DNA from: Ectocarpus siliculosus
Lineage: Eukaryota; Sar; Phaeophyceae; Ectocarpales; Ectocarpaceae
Direction: 5' to 3'
DNA: 11,226 bases
NCBI GenBank assembly: GCA_000310025.1
Contig: FN649741.1
Location: 6,262,047 to 6,273,272, forward strand
Positions 1 to 7,719 of the stretch are shown here, in pieces; within the stretch, counting starts at the first letter, position 1; each line of letters starts with the position of its first letter. Made by a program: the position numbers and the translations under genes. Under the pieces are notes generated by a model. It saw only the letters and a list, made by a program, of their open reading frames with translations, was not told the origin of the DNA and did no database searches.

Positions 1-92
1 GTAGGGGGGGGTTGTCTTTCATCATGGGGGAACAAAATGAAGGCAGCGCGGATATTGACCAAGATGTTACTGATCAGCTTCTTCGTTGGTGA
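1..92 (+). CDS. possible coding fragment, C-terminal or small ORF
   Basis: From the window edge a frame is open to a TGA at 90-92. Its last part, from an ATG at position 24, reads as a short acidic and hydrophilic peptide of 22 residues ending in DQLLRW. The Asp/Glu/Gln-rich composition looks more like coding sequence than the G/T-rich DNA that follows. It could be the end of an exon running in from the left, or a chance open frame. No domain can be recognised and no convincing splice acceptor is visible in the few bases upstream. Confidence 0.2.
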   Translation, partial: RGGLSFIMGEQNEGSADIDQDVTDQLLRW

Positions 93-2018
93 TTTGTGGG
101 TGTCTTTGGTGGTCGAGTGGGTTGGTTTGAGTTGAGTGGGTTAGCGTGAGCCTCAACGGTGTTGGCGTTGCACTGACTGTGTCGGGGGCTCTCTGTGCAG
201 TATGGTGGCCCTGTTGGTGTTGCTGCCTCGCGCCACCAGACAGGGCGGGTGAAAAGGTGCCGGGTGAACGAGTGATGTGTGCCCAGTTAGTTTGATAGAG
301 AGGCCAGGTCCAGCAAGGGAAACAAATTGATTTAGCCAATGGTCGTGGATACTGCTCCATTTATGTTTGACAAGCGCCGCAGGCGTCGGCGATAGATTGA
401 ATTCGGGAGGGGGGGCACACGTGCGAAAGCCTTACTAGTCACGTTGAGAGAAGGGATCTTTTTCGGCCAGTGCGGGGTATTTTATATTTCTGGTTGATGC
501 ATCTCAAAACGTAGCTTGTTTTCTTTATTATTCCCATGTTGAAGGTATGCATAGAAAGAAGAGGAGTGCGATAAAAGGGGGGTGTGGAGTGGGTGGCACA
601 CGGGGCAAAGCGGCACAGCTCGCTTTTTGGGAAATACTTGTGTTTGTGTCCCGGGATATTGTTGAAGACGTGTTGCTGCTGAGAGGCACGGAAGCAGTGG
701 AGCAGCCGTCGTGTATTCCTCGCTGTCCTTGCTTCAGAAACTGAGACGAAAACAGGGCCGCAGCAGTAAGAAATGCGGCGTGAACTGCCACGTTGTTGCG
801 GAATAGAATGTCGCAGGTTTGTCGCCAACAAGAGCTGGAATTAATGTATCTATCAGTCAACAAGGGAACACGCCCGAACACGACAGTGTGGCGTTGCGGC
901 GGGGAGTGGCGGTACGAAGGACCGGCACTAGCTGTGTCCTGCATTTGGTACCGTTGCGGTGTCTCTTTTCGGCGTTGGGTGGCGGTTCTTATCCCTGCAC
1001 GTGGAGCAATATTTAACGGGTAAGAGCACACCTTGGCAACATGCGAAACGAAGACCGAAGGGCGGACCACGCAAGCCCCATATGTGCATCAGGCGGTTTT
1101 CTTCTCTGATTGTGTGCCCGCCAGCGCAACTAAGTGCACAGCTCTTGCACACCAACAACCTACGGTATCACGAGACCAATCTCGGCCGTCGGTTAGCTCA
1201 AGCGAGAGCCCACAGCACACCTCGTTCGGCATTTCTGCTTCGTTTGGAACCCCCTCCGGCTTTTTCTCCCATGATCGTGGCGGTGTTTTTTTTTTTTCTG
1301 GTTGTGCCTGTGGTCGGTTAAACCGCTCGCGCACGCGGCTTGTGCTGCTCCACTGTCTCACAAGGTCGTGTCCACGCCTTGCCGCGGTTGTCTTTTCGTG
1401 GGGGGCGTGGAATGCAGGTGTCCCCCCCTGTACCTTGCGGCGGCGGGAGGGTTTTCTCATCTTCCCATTGCGCAAGGTGGGTCATGCAAGTTCACACGAA
1501 CCCCGCCCGCAAAAACCAGCCGTAAGCCTGCGCATGTATGGACTCGGTGCTGCAATTATGTTTTTTTCTGTAGCCGAGCCGCCAGTTGGGGATGGCGTGT
1601 TGTCGCAGTGCAACCGGGCCCAGGAGTCTGCAGACGGACACACGTACAATATACACGCTGCAAGCGCGAGTCATGTTATCGTGGGAAAACTCCTGGCATA
1701 TTTTCTATATAACATCAGGGGCGACGTTCTCACATCGCACCAAATCGGAACACGTGTGTCCTCCTGCATACGTGTACCTGCGTACACACTTAAAACACAG
1801 ACATCTCGCCAGCAGGCGCCAACAGACTGCTTCTGCGTCACAGCCCCCCCCCCCCCCTAACACACACCCAAACGTCGCTGTCGGTATGTGTTCGCCGGTG
1901 GACAATCCAAACGAACCGTTTTAAGTCAACCGAACACACTCTTGCACATCGCACGCAGGCGGAAAACAGACATACATACATGTACAACACTACACACGGT
2001 CATTGCCAAAGACTTCGT
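93..2018. other. no confident gene; possible 3' UTR and intergenic DNA
   Basis: Several long open frames occur here but none is convincing. A 275-codon plus-strand frame (1033-1860) has no ATG at its start and its Phe and Pro runs come from homopolymers. A minus-strand frame at 1070-528 and another at 1475-1089 (Lys/Arg/Glu-rich, ending SEKKTA) are somewhat more protein-like but unrecognised. Homopolymers include T12 at 1286-1297 and C14 at 1844-1857, and 1730-2000 is rich in CA and ACAC. The part nearest 2018 lies just downstream of the putative stop of the minus-strand gene and may be its 3' untranslated region. I could not identify a poly(A) signal with confidence. Confidence 0.5.
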
Positions 2019-2387
2019 TCAACGCATGCCGTTTGACCAAGGCATTCCTTCGAACGGTACTCGTAGTCGTTCACCGATTGCATCTACGTTTATAAAAACA
2101 CACATGATGTACACGAGGCGCGTCACGCCGGCCTGCCACTCTTCTAAAATCTCTGCTTCCTGCGTGACGTCGACAAATGCGACCCAATCGCGTGGGAGGT
2201 ATGTGCGTAGTATGTCTTCGGCCAAAGCAAATACTCTACAGCACACGTTTTTGCGCTTCGTAAGCACATGAGGTACGTACACGACAGTGGTACAACACTC
2301 GTTGCTTGGCAAGCTACTTCTTTTCCTTTCTCGAATGCCTGCCCGCACTACGCCACACACGCCGGGTCGATAAATACACGACGCATA
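2019..2387 (-). CDS. candidate terminal exon of the minus-strand unknown gene (exon E)
   Basis: The frame is open on the minus strand from 2396 to a TGA at 2021-2019. The last 70 or so codons read like real protein: a helical acidic segment (AEDILRTYLPRDW, then VTQEAEILEEW), a hydrophobic stretch (VTRLVYIMCVFINV) and the ending PWSNGMR. A usable acceptor (gtgctacag, after a T-rich tract) places the exon start at 2387 in phase 0, matching the donor of candidate exon D. A stronger-looking acceptor (ccatttctag) lies slightly upstream, but from there the compatible frame closes at 2314. Contribution: 122 residues plus stop. No family is recognised; the exon could belong to a different gene. Confidence 0.35.
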   Translation of the reverse strand, partial: YASCIYRPGVCGVVRAGIRERKRSSLPSNECCTTVVYVPHVLTKRKNVCCRVFALAEDILRTYLPRDWVAFVDVTQEAEILEEWQAGVTRLVYIMCVFINVDAIGERLRVPFEGMPWSNGMR

Positions 2388-2591
2388 CTGTAGCACTGAT
2401 CGCGAAAAAATAAATCACAACACATCCATCCCCCCGTGTTGACCTAGAAATGGAAAAGGAGGGCTTCAGGATAAAAGAGGAAACGAACGCAAAATCGACG
2501 ATGAACAACATCATTTACAGATCTTTCAGTTGAAAGAAATCGCTATCGCTGTCAATCCAGCCGAGAAAATCTACTCGACGGCGCTACATAC

Positions 2592-2691
2592 CTTCAGCAT
2601 GGAGCCCTTCCAAAACACAACACAAACTTGAAAAACACAGCATGAAACTTGTAAAAACTGAACCATTTCACAAGCAAGCCTGGCGTACGCG
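2592..2691 (-). CDS. speculative exon D of the minus-strand unknown gene
   Basis: This 100-base segment lies between an acceptor (cactagcag) and a strong donor (AAG/GTATGT at 2591-2586). It starts with one base completing a codon left by exon C, stays open, and ends in phase 0. The encoded piece is hydrophobic and Cys/Val/Phe-rich (LQVSCCVFQVCVVFWKGSML), like a membrane segment. The DNA is T-rich on this strand, so the open frame could also be a chance product of intron-like sequence. Support rests on the donor and on phase agreement only. Confidence 0.2.
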
Positions 2692-3089
2692 CTGCTAGTG
2701 TCACATGATGCCCCGTGGGAAACCAACCCTAAAATACATTTGTACATCACCCCGCCATAGTGCCACAAGTGAGGCGCTAGACACTTTCGACATGCCCACT
2801 TCCGGGCGTATTCTCACCCAATAAACACACAGCTCGAAGAAAAAACGCTCCGAGACAAACTACCGAGATAAACTACCGCAAAGCAGTACACCACGCGGAG
2901 TAGAAAAAACAAATGCGACTGACCTCGGCATATCAACAACACGACACGCACACCTCTTCCCTGACAACATACCCACGATGCACCGCCGAAATATACCATC
3001 TTCCTCGCCGTTCCGCGTTGCCCCAAAGCTTGATTCAACACTCCGGACAGAAAATTCTCCGTGACAGTCCCCCACACGACGAAACTTAC

Positions 3090-3174
3090 CACACCTCTTG
3101 TATGACAGTTCCTTCCCTTGTTGCCCTAGGCCGCTTGTAAACGCTTGAACAATATCTACGCTTCAACTCCTCGC
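3090..3174 (-). CDS. candidate exon C of the minus-strand unknown gene
   Basis: This is an 85-base segment bounded by an acceptor (ttgtccacag, with a CTGAC branch-point-like motif further upstream) and a consensus donor (G/GTAAGT at 3089-3084). Only one frame is open. That frame needs one base from the preceding exon, which is what the proposed donor at 3332 supplies. The peptide is strongly basic (EELKRRYCSS, then YKRPRATREGT). The intron separating it from exon B would be 158 bases and contains a run of 15 G on the plus strand (3244-3258). Confidence 0.3.
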
Positions 3175-3243
3175 CTGTGGACAACGACTGTACGACGATT
3201 CTCGGTCAGCCTTGACTCGTTACGCAGACCAAGACCCCGCCGC

Positions 3244-3258
3244 GGGGGGGGGGGGGGG
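3244..3258. repeat. poly-G run (15 G)
   Basis: This homopolymer lies inside the proposed 158-base intron between exons B and C. On the minus strand it is a C run, positioned too far from the acceptor to be the main pyrimidine tract. Runs of this kind are prone to sequencing and assembly length errors, which matters for any gene model that reads through it. Confidence 0.9.
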
Positions 3259-3332
3259 TACGTCAAATCGCACCATCGAAACACACACCGCACTAAAAAC
3301 AGCTGCGGCTGGTTACTGTCGCGCCGTCACAC

Positions 3333-5571
3333 CCTGGTCGTTCCGCGGAAAGACCCACGCTGCAAGCATCGGCCCGTCGCATTCTCCCCACGCGTCAACC
3401 CACTCGGCCACCCGCATGCCGCGAACGCCTTCGCCCTCGTCATCGTCCCACCCAGCGGCGGGTCCACCGCTACCGCTGCCGCCGCCGCCGCCGCCGCAGT
3501 GGCGGTGTCGTGGTTTTTCGTCCAGCAGGAGAGCCACGACTCTAGCTCCCGGAGTTGTGGCACAACTCCCGTGAGTCATGCTGTTTCTGCTGCTGCCACC
3601 GGCGGCGGCGGCGGCGGCGGCCCTAACGCCACTGCTGGTAGAAACGCCGCGGCGGACTTTAGATGCCGTTTTCTTGCCCTTCGGGGTGGCGGCATGTCTC
3701 CTACGGTCTCCTTGAGGAGACATGCTGGGGGTACGATCGACGCCGGCGCTCATCGACGGGCACGTCCTTGCGTCGCCACCAACAGCGCTGCGATCACCTC
3801 CTGCGCAGGAGGGGCCGGGTTCTGCGGTTGTCGGGGCGTCGGACACCGAGTCCGACGGCGACACAGGAACGTCCTCGTTGATCAGCCGGCCCCGAATCGC
3901 GGCGGAACACGCATCGAAACGGGACGAAAAGCACACGACGAAGTTGGTACCGGCCGGGTGACCACGGGCAACCACCTGTCGTGGGGGAGGGTAGGGACGG
4001 GGAGCACTTCAGTGTCATACTGCAAATTCATGCATCGGGGGGAAGAACGTGCACGGATCGCGGCAGCGGATTGTATCAACCGTGCGATAGGAAAAATGTT
4101 GCAATGGGTTGTATGTACAGATCATGAGGGTGTGGTGACTTCTCATACATGTATGCACAATACTTTTTCCTTCGGGAATTTTATCGCTTGATAAGTATCG
4201 CTTGGTAAGACTATGCCCAAACAAAATGGACAGCGGCTATTGCTGCTGTAATCCGATTGTACACAAATCGGCTTCACCGCCGGCAAGGGAAAGGGACGGT
4301 TTCAATCCTTCTCCCGATCAACATGGAGAGCGGAACAAGCTGTGGGGCCTGGCTCCTGTGTCACGCGGCGGCTGGTGCGCCCGAAAAATTGCGGACATCT
4401 GCCGAGATTATCCAAAGTCGACGTCTAGAACAAACAGGGTGACGCACACAAGACACCACCACGTTTTTTTGGTAGGCAGCCGGTTAGCTTGGTACATGCT
4501 AGCAACAGACAAACACACACGTGCAAGAACGGATCACAAATAAGTGACGCCCCTTTTCCTCGCACTTCCGGTGCCGCTCTTCGCCGCTGTGTTCAGGCAC
4601 ACGGCACGGGGAATCGACCCGGCACGGAAAAAAAACTCCTCGAAAATGTAGGCTTGTTCCAAGAATAATCCATCGGATATGAAACTCACCTCCTCCATGA
4701 GCCGAGTCATCCCTTGACCGCTAGTGTACGGCTGAGCCCTGGGAACCACGAACTCGATCCCGCGCTCGCTGAGCTCACGGGCCGCCCGCCTCCCTGCCAG
4801 CCAGCGGAGGAGTCTTGACATGTTGTGGACGTCGATCCGCCCGCTCTCGACGCTCCTCTTCAGGCGTCTCTCGTCATCGGGCCCGACGGTAAATCCGGGC
4901 CGGCAGAGGATTTCGGAAACGACGGCGACTACACCTGATTTGTCGAGCTCCGGGCGGAACATGAAGCCTAGAGGCGACTCGTCCCGCTGTGAATCCTGAA
5001 TTCCTGCCTCCTCCCCCGTTGGCACTGCTTCTGCCACCGGCGAGGAGAGCGGGGAAGGGTGAGTTTGGGGTGTTGATGTTGCCGTTGATAGGGTGCCACT
5101 TGTCGCACCCGTTGTTGCCTGTTGAAGTTCCTCGTCGACTTGGTCCGCATTCGGGCCGTCGCTTGCACGATGCAGTGCCCCGGGCTGACTGCCTGCGTGC
5201 AGCAGTGTTGTGGACCCGTCCTTCCATTCCCGCGGAGGGCCGGCTTGGCGCAGGGCAATGGCGATGTTGCTGCACGTCGGCGCCATGTGCTCGACCCCCC
5301 CGGCAGGGGCGGATGATTTCGAAATGCTATTCTCCCGCAGCGGTAGGCCAGCACCCCAACTCTTCCCGTTGTCGGCGATGCCGCTGCAGCTGTTGTACGG
5401 AGGTGCTACGCGCTGTCCCATGTGCCCCATGTTTCCTGTCGTCGACGTTCTCCAGCTCGGTTGCAAGTGCTGCATACTTCCCGTCGCCGCGCTCGATGTT
5501 CTCCAGTAGCTCGGTATTCCAAATCCTAACCCGCACTTGAAGTGCGGCGCTCCCTGTCTTTCTATCTCCAT
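3333..5571 (-). CDS. unknown-family gene, exons A (5571-4690) and B (3975-3333)
   Basis: I do not recognise this family. Exon A starts at an ATG at 5571-5569 (context acaataATGgag) and runs 294 codons to a consensus donor, GAG/GTGAGT. The intron (4689-3976, 714 bases) ends with a long pyrimidine tract and cacgacag, and exon B continues in phase 0 for 214 codons to a donor G/GTGTGA. Residues about 230-294 are Arg/Leu-rich and helical (DERRLKRSVESGR, SRLLRWLAGRRAARELSERG). Exon B begins with a compact segment (NFVVCFSSRFDACSAAIRGR), then is disordered: a basic patch near 384-403, seven Ala near 413-419, six Gly near 455-460 and an acidic DDDEGEG. A nuclear role is possible from the basic and low-complexity makeup but is only a guess. 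Phase-matched exons may continue the protein to a stop at 2019. The first 80 codons overlap a competing frame (see findings), so the N-terminus is uncertain. Confidence 0.5.
3475..3498. repeat. (GCC)n microsatellite coding a Gly run
   Basis: Tandem GCC triplets on the plus strand read as GGC on the minus strand. They encode the six-Gly stretch of exon B of the unknown gene. The array is in frame, so length changes would alter the linker length without breaking the frame. Confidence 0.85.
3600..3622. repeat. (GGC)n microsatellite coding an Ala run
   Basis: Tandem GGC triplets on the plus strand read as GCC on the minus strand. They encode the seven-Ala stretch of exon B. This array has the opposite orientation to the Gly-coding array about 100 bases away, so the pair could also form a GC-rich hairpin in single-stranded DNA or RNA. 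Confidence 0.85.
3976..4689 (-). other. intron between exons A and B of the unknown gene
   Basis: The donor is GTGAGT directly after GAG, and the acceptor is preceded by about 25 bases of C/T-rich sequence ending in cccccacgacag. Both match spliceosomal consensus and preserve phase 0. Exon A's frame does remain open a further 51 codons past the donor, to a stop at 4534, so an intron-retained product of 345 residues is also possible. Nothing else recognisable lies inside. Confidence 0.55.
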
Positions 5572-5629
5572 TATTGTTCCTCGCTCTTCTTCGACGTTAG
5601 CAAGTCATTGCGTAGGTTCGAACTATGTT

Positions 5630-5650
5630 AGAGAGAGAGAGAGAGAGAGA

Positions 5651-5692
<42 letters not shown>
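5630..5692. repeat. (GA)n / (CT)n microsatellite
   Basis: This is about 60 bases of nearly pure GA repeats on the plus strand with two GAAAGA-type interruptions. On the minus strand it is an uninterrupted pyrimidine tract followed directly by CTAACATAG. It lies upstream of the minus-strand gene start and could act in its 5' UTR or promoter. Confidence 0.95.
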
Positions 5693-5695
<3 letters not shown>

Positions 5696-5857
5696 TGCTG
5701 CTGAATTCCTGAGCGTGTTGTGCTTGTGCAGAGCTGGTGGGCAGAGGGGAAAGTGGGAAACTTTTTAGGTCGTGGAGAACCAAAGAACTGAGAACATCCT
5801 CGATTTGACACTGAAATTCCCAAATCGCCTGCATCTATAACCCTCCGCATCCTGGCG

Positions 5858-5872
5858 CAATCAGCCAATCAG
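5858..5872 (+). promoter_or_regulatory. tandem CCAAT-box-like motifs
   Basis: CAATCAG is followed immediately by CCAATCAG, about 100 bases upstream of the DUF952 start codon. CCAATCA is the core of NF-Y (CCAAT-binding factor) sites in many eukaryotes. The spacing upstream of an ATG is typical for such boxes, but binding is inferred from the motif only. NF-Y sites work in both orientations, so these could also serve the divergent gene. Confidence 0.4.
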
Positions 5873-5967
5873 ATCGGGGCTGAACTCTGCCATCGATCGA
5901 ACCGCCGCGCACAGCAAATTGGTGTTGTGCACTTCTGTTCTGTGCACAGCAGAGACAGCCCCACACT

Positions 5968-7083
5968 ATGGGCGAAAAATACATCTATCACCTAGTGCAG
6001 GGGGCGAGGTGGAAGGATGCGGGCGGGGACGGGTACCTGCCGCCAACGTACGAAGCGGATGGGTTCATCCACGCCACCAAGGAGGCCGGTCTCCTTCTGC
6101 CCGTGGCAAACCACTTCTACACAGGTCTCTACGCCAATGCAGTGCATCGGCATCATGTCTGGAGAAGAGTAGCAGCATCGGTATCGTGTCTGGAGTGCTG
6201 CAAGAGACCCCCATTTGCGGTATCACTCCTCTCTGCTTCTTTTTCAAGTTTCGTAGTTCAACGCCTATACTGCTGTAAGTTACTGCTGCAGACTACTGAA
6301 GACTACACGAACAACACAGCAGCGCTGCGCCTCGTCCCTCGCTTTGAATAATGCGTTTCAACAGCAGTGGTACGTGAGTTGCCCGGCACGACCCTAGTGA
6401 ATACAACGCCGGTGTCCCCCCTTTGGCACAACTGACCGCCTTGAAACACGCAGATGTGCCGGGAAGTTTCATCTGCCTTCGCATCGACACAACTGTCTTG
6501 AAGTCGGAGGTCCGGTTCGAGCCAGGCGAGTCGGCTTTAATAGGGTCTAATGAAGCAGTGATTAGACATGCCAAAAGTTGTTCGCTGTGTTGGGATGCGG
6601 CTGTAGCACCAAGCTAGCTTTACGTGCCGTAGCCAGGTGTTGTGTGCAATTTTTTTGTGTGGACGTTAGCGTGTTGTTATGCTCGCATATCTCTGCGCGG
6701 CAACAGAAGCGTGCATATACCGTTCTGGCACATGTTTGGTGTGCGGCGAGACATACAGGCAACCCAAAGGCATACAAAAGTCTAGTGCAGCTAACCTTAG
6801 AGCTCTGCCTGCCATTTCGGCGGCCGGCCCTTGTCTGCCCTCGCCGGTTGCATAACAATAATGACTTCATTTTGAACCTGCAGCTGCTCCTGTTGGGGAC
6901 AAGCCTGCGCACTCGAAAACCGAGGCAGAAAATCGCGGATCTACCGATCAAGACGGGCAGACACCACAGCCAGTGCTGTTCCCTCATATTTACGGGCCGA
7001 TAGACTCCGCCGCGGTTGTTGCGGAACTGGCGGTGGAAAGGTCAGACGAGGGTGCATTCTTGTCGATAGAGGGCATGTCCTAA
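5968..7083 (+). CDS. DUF952-family protein, three exons
   Basis: The gene joins 5968-6124, 6454-6525 and 6884-7083 and encodes 142 residues, close to the family's usual 100-120 plus an insert. The three hallmark blocks of DUF952 are all present: IYHLV with a nearby Trp (residues 6-15), the GFIHAT block (32-37) followed by ANHFY, and LFPHIYGPID (108-117). The middle strand, ICLRID then VRFEPAAPVG (59-81), bridges exons 2 and 3. Conserved His8, His35 and His111 are intact. The family occurs in bacteria and plants and its biochemical role is not established; I recall it being grouped with ADP-ribosyltransferase-like folds, which would suggest an NAD-related role, but this window cannot show it. 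No signal peptide or membrane segment is visible, so it is probably a soluble intracellular protein. Residues 82-106 form a hydrophilic insert. ATG at 5968 is chosen because the conserved domain begins five residues later. Confidence 0.85.
6125..6453 (+). other. DUF952 gene intron 1 (GT-AG, phase 1)
   Basis: The donor is ACAG/GTCTCT and the acceptor is cacgcag. Removal joins codon base G to AT, giving Asp53 and the family-like junction HFYT-DVPG. The intron contains two direct copies of a 21-base segment (6144-6164 and 6175-6195, two mismatches, 31-base period). It also holds a decoy donor GTAAGT near 6271 and a decoy acceptor ctgctgcag. If retained, the frame continues to a stop at 6349-6351 and yields a 127-residue product without the C-terminal half of the domain. 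Confidence 0.8.
6526..6883 (+). other. DUF952 gene intron 2 (GC-AG, phase 1)
   Basis: The donor is CCAG/GCGAGT, a non-canonical GC donor with otherwise strong consensus, and the acceptor is gaacctgcag after a T-rich stretch. Splicing here restores FEPAAPVG, the expected family sequence. The nearest GT donor (GAG/GTCCGG at 6510) would delete the conserved RFEP. Confidence 0.75.
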
Positions 7084-7500
7084 GCGTAGTCCGCGGACGG
7101 ACCCAGGAAAACGGATATGTATTGCTGACGGCGCCGAACTGTCGAGCTCGTTTGTTTGTTACGGTGTTCTAGAGAGGCGGTAAAATGAGGGTCCTCTGGC
7201 GGGGGCTGACAAATAGAGGCTCCTCCAGAGTATCTGGAGCTGTGGGCGCTGACAAATATGCTTCAGAATGAATGGGAGAAGAAGGGGGGGGGGGGTATCA
7301 TGTTTTGCAGCCTGGCTACATAGTTGCTAGACAATTGACCAGAACGGGAGAGGGAGGGCAAGGAATACAGTTTTGAGCGGGAGCGATCTGCTCTTCCCCC
7401 GCGAGTATGTGGCCGCGGGCGTGCGCAAACCAACGCGCGCTCCGAAAGATAAAACCGGCAGTGGTGGTGTGAACAGTCGGGTTTCGAACGCTACAGCAGC
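7084..7500 (+). other. downstream of DUF952 gene, probable 3' UTR then intergenic
   Basis: No gene is seen. The stretch holds a short perfect hairpin flanked by direct repeats (annotated separately) and a G12 run at 7284-7295. A minus-strand open frame at 7563-7327 has no recognisable features and lacks a clear start context. Confidence 0.5.
7202..7258 (+). repeat. hairpin between direct repeats in the putative 3' UTR
   Basis: CTCCAGA and TCTGGAG (7223-7239) form a perfect 7-base-pair stem with a 3-base loop. It is flanked by two copies of GCTGACAAATA (7205-7215 and 7248-7258), with G-rich sequence before each. The arrangement sits about 120-175 bases after the DUF952 stop codon and could be a small insertion footprint or a structured RNA element. 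Confidence 0.6.
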
Positions 7501-7719
7501 TAATAATTGAAGAGTGTGCGATTCCAGGCGGGATGAGGTATCATCACGATACGAATACCACATTTTTCGCGGAACGTGTTCAACATGGTCGCGACATGCT
7601 GCTCAGCGCGGAACATGTCAAAGAGGACGTTCGCTGTTTCATTTTCGGACGTTGGTACATTTCGTCACGCCACGACTGGATTGCTGTTGGCGGTAACCGC
7701 GTATCAAGACCCGACGTCC

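Larger units (their letters stand above)
5572..5967. promoter_or_regulatory. divergent intergenic region
   Basis: About 400 bases separate the start codons of the minus-strand unknown gene and the plus-strand DUF952 gene, so promoters for both probably lie here. It contains a (GA)n tract and tandem CCAAT motifs, annotated separately. A minus-strand frame from an ATG at 5834 to 5628 encodes a helical coding-like peptide (beginning MQAIWEFQCQIEDVLSSLV) that runs into a Ser-Leu repeat made by the (CT)n tract. It could be an upstream ORF or a 5' exon, but no good donor was seen. Confidence 0.5.

Noticed and set aside
1033-1860. 275-codon plus-strand open frame
   Set aside because: It has no ATG at its start, its composition is shaped by T and C homopolymers, and it shows no domain-like pattern.
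3145-4191. 348-codon plus-strand open frame opposite exons B and C
   Set aside because: It starts without an ATG, its Ala and Gly runs come from the same triplet arrays, and the minus strand has well-placed splice signals (GTGAGT donor, C/T-rich acceptor) over the same region.
5611-5627. tRNA T-arm-like hairpin with GTTCGAA loop
   Set aside because: The 5-base-pair stem and loop fit, but no matching D-arm, A-box or complete acceptor stem lies at the right distance upstream.
6511-6528. B-box-like GGTTCGAGCC
   Set aside because: It lies within exon 2 of the DUF952 gene and encodes the conserved RFEP residues, so the match is incidental.
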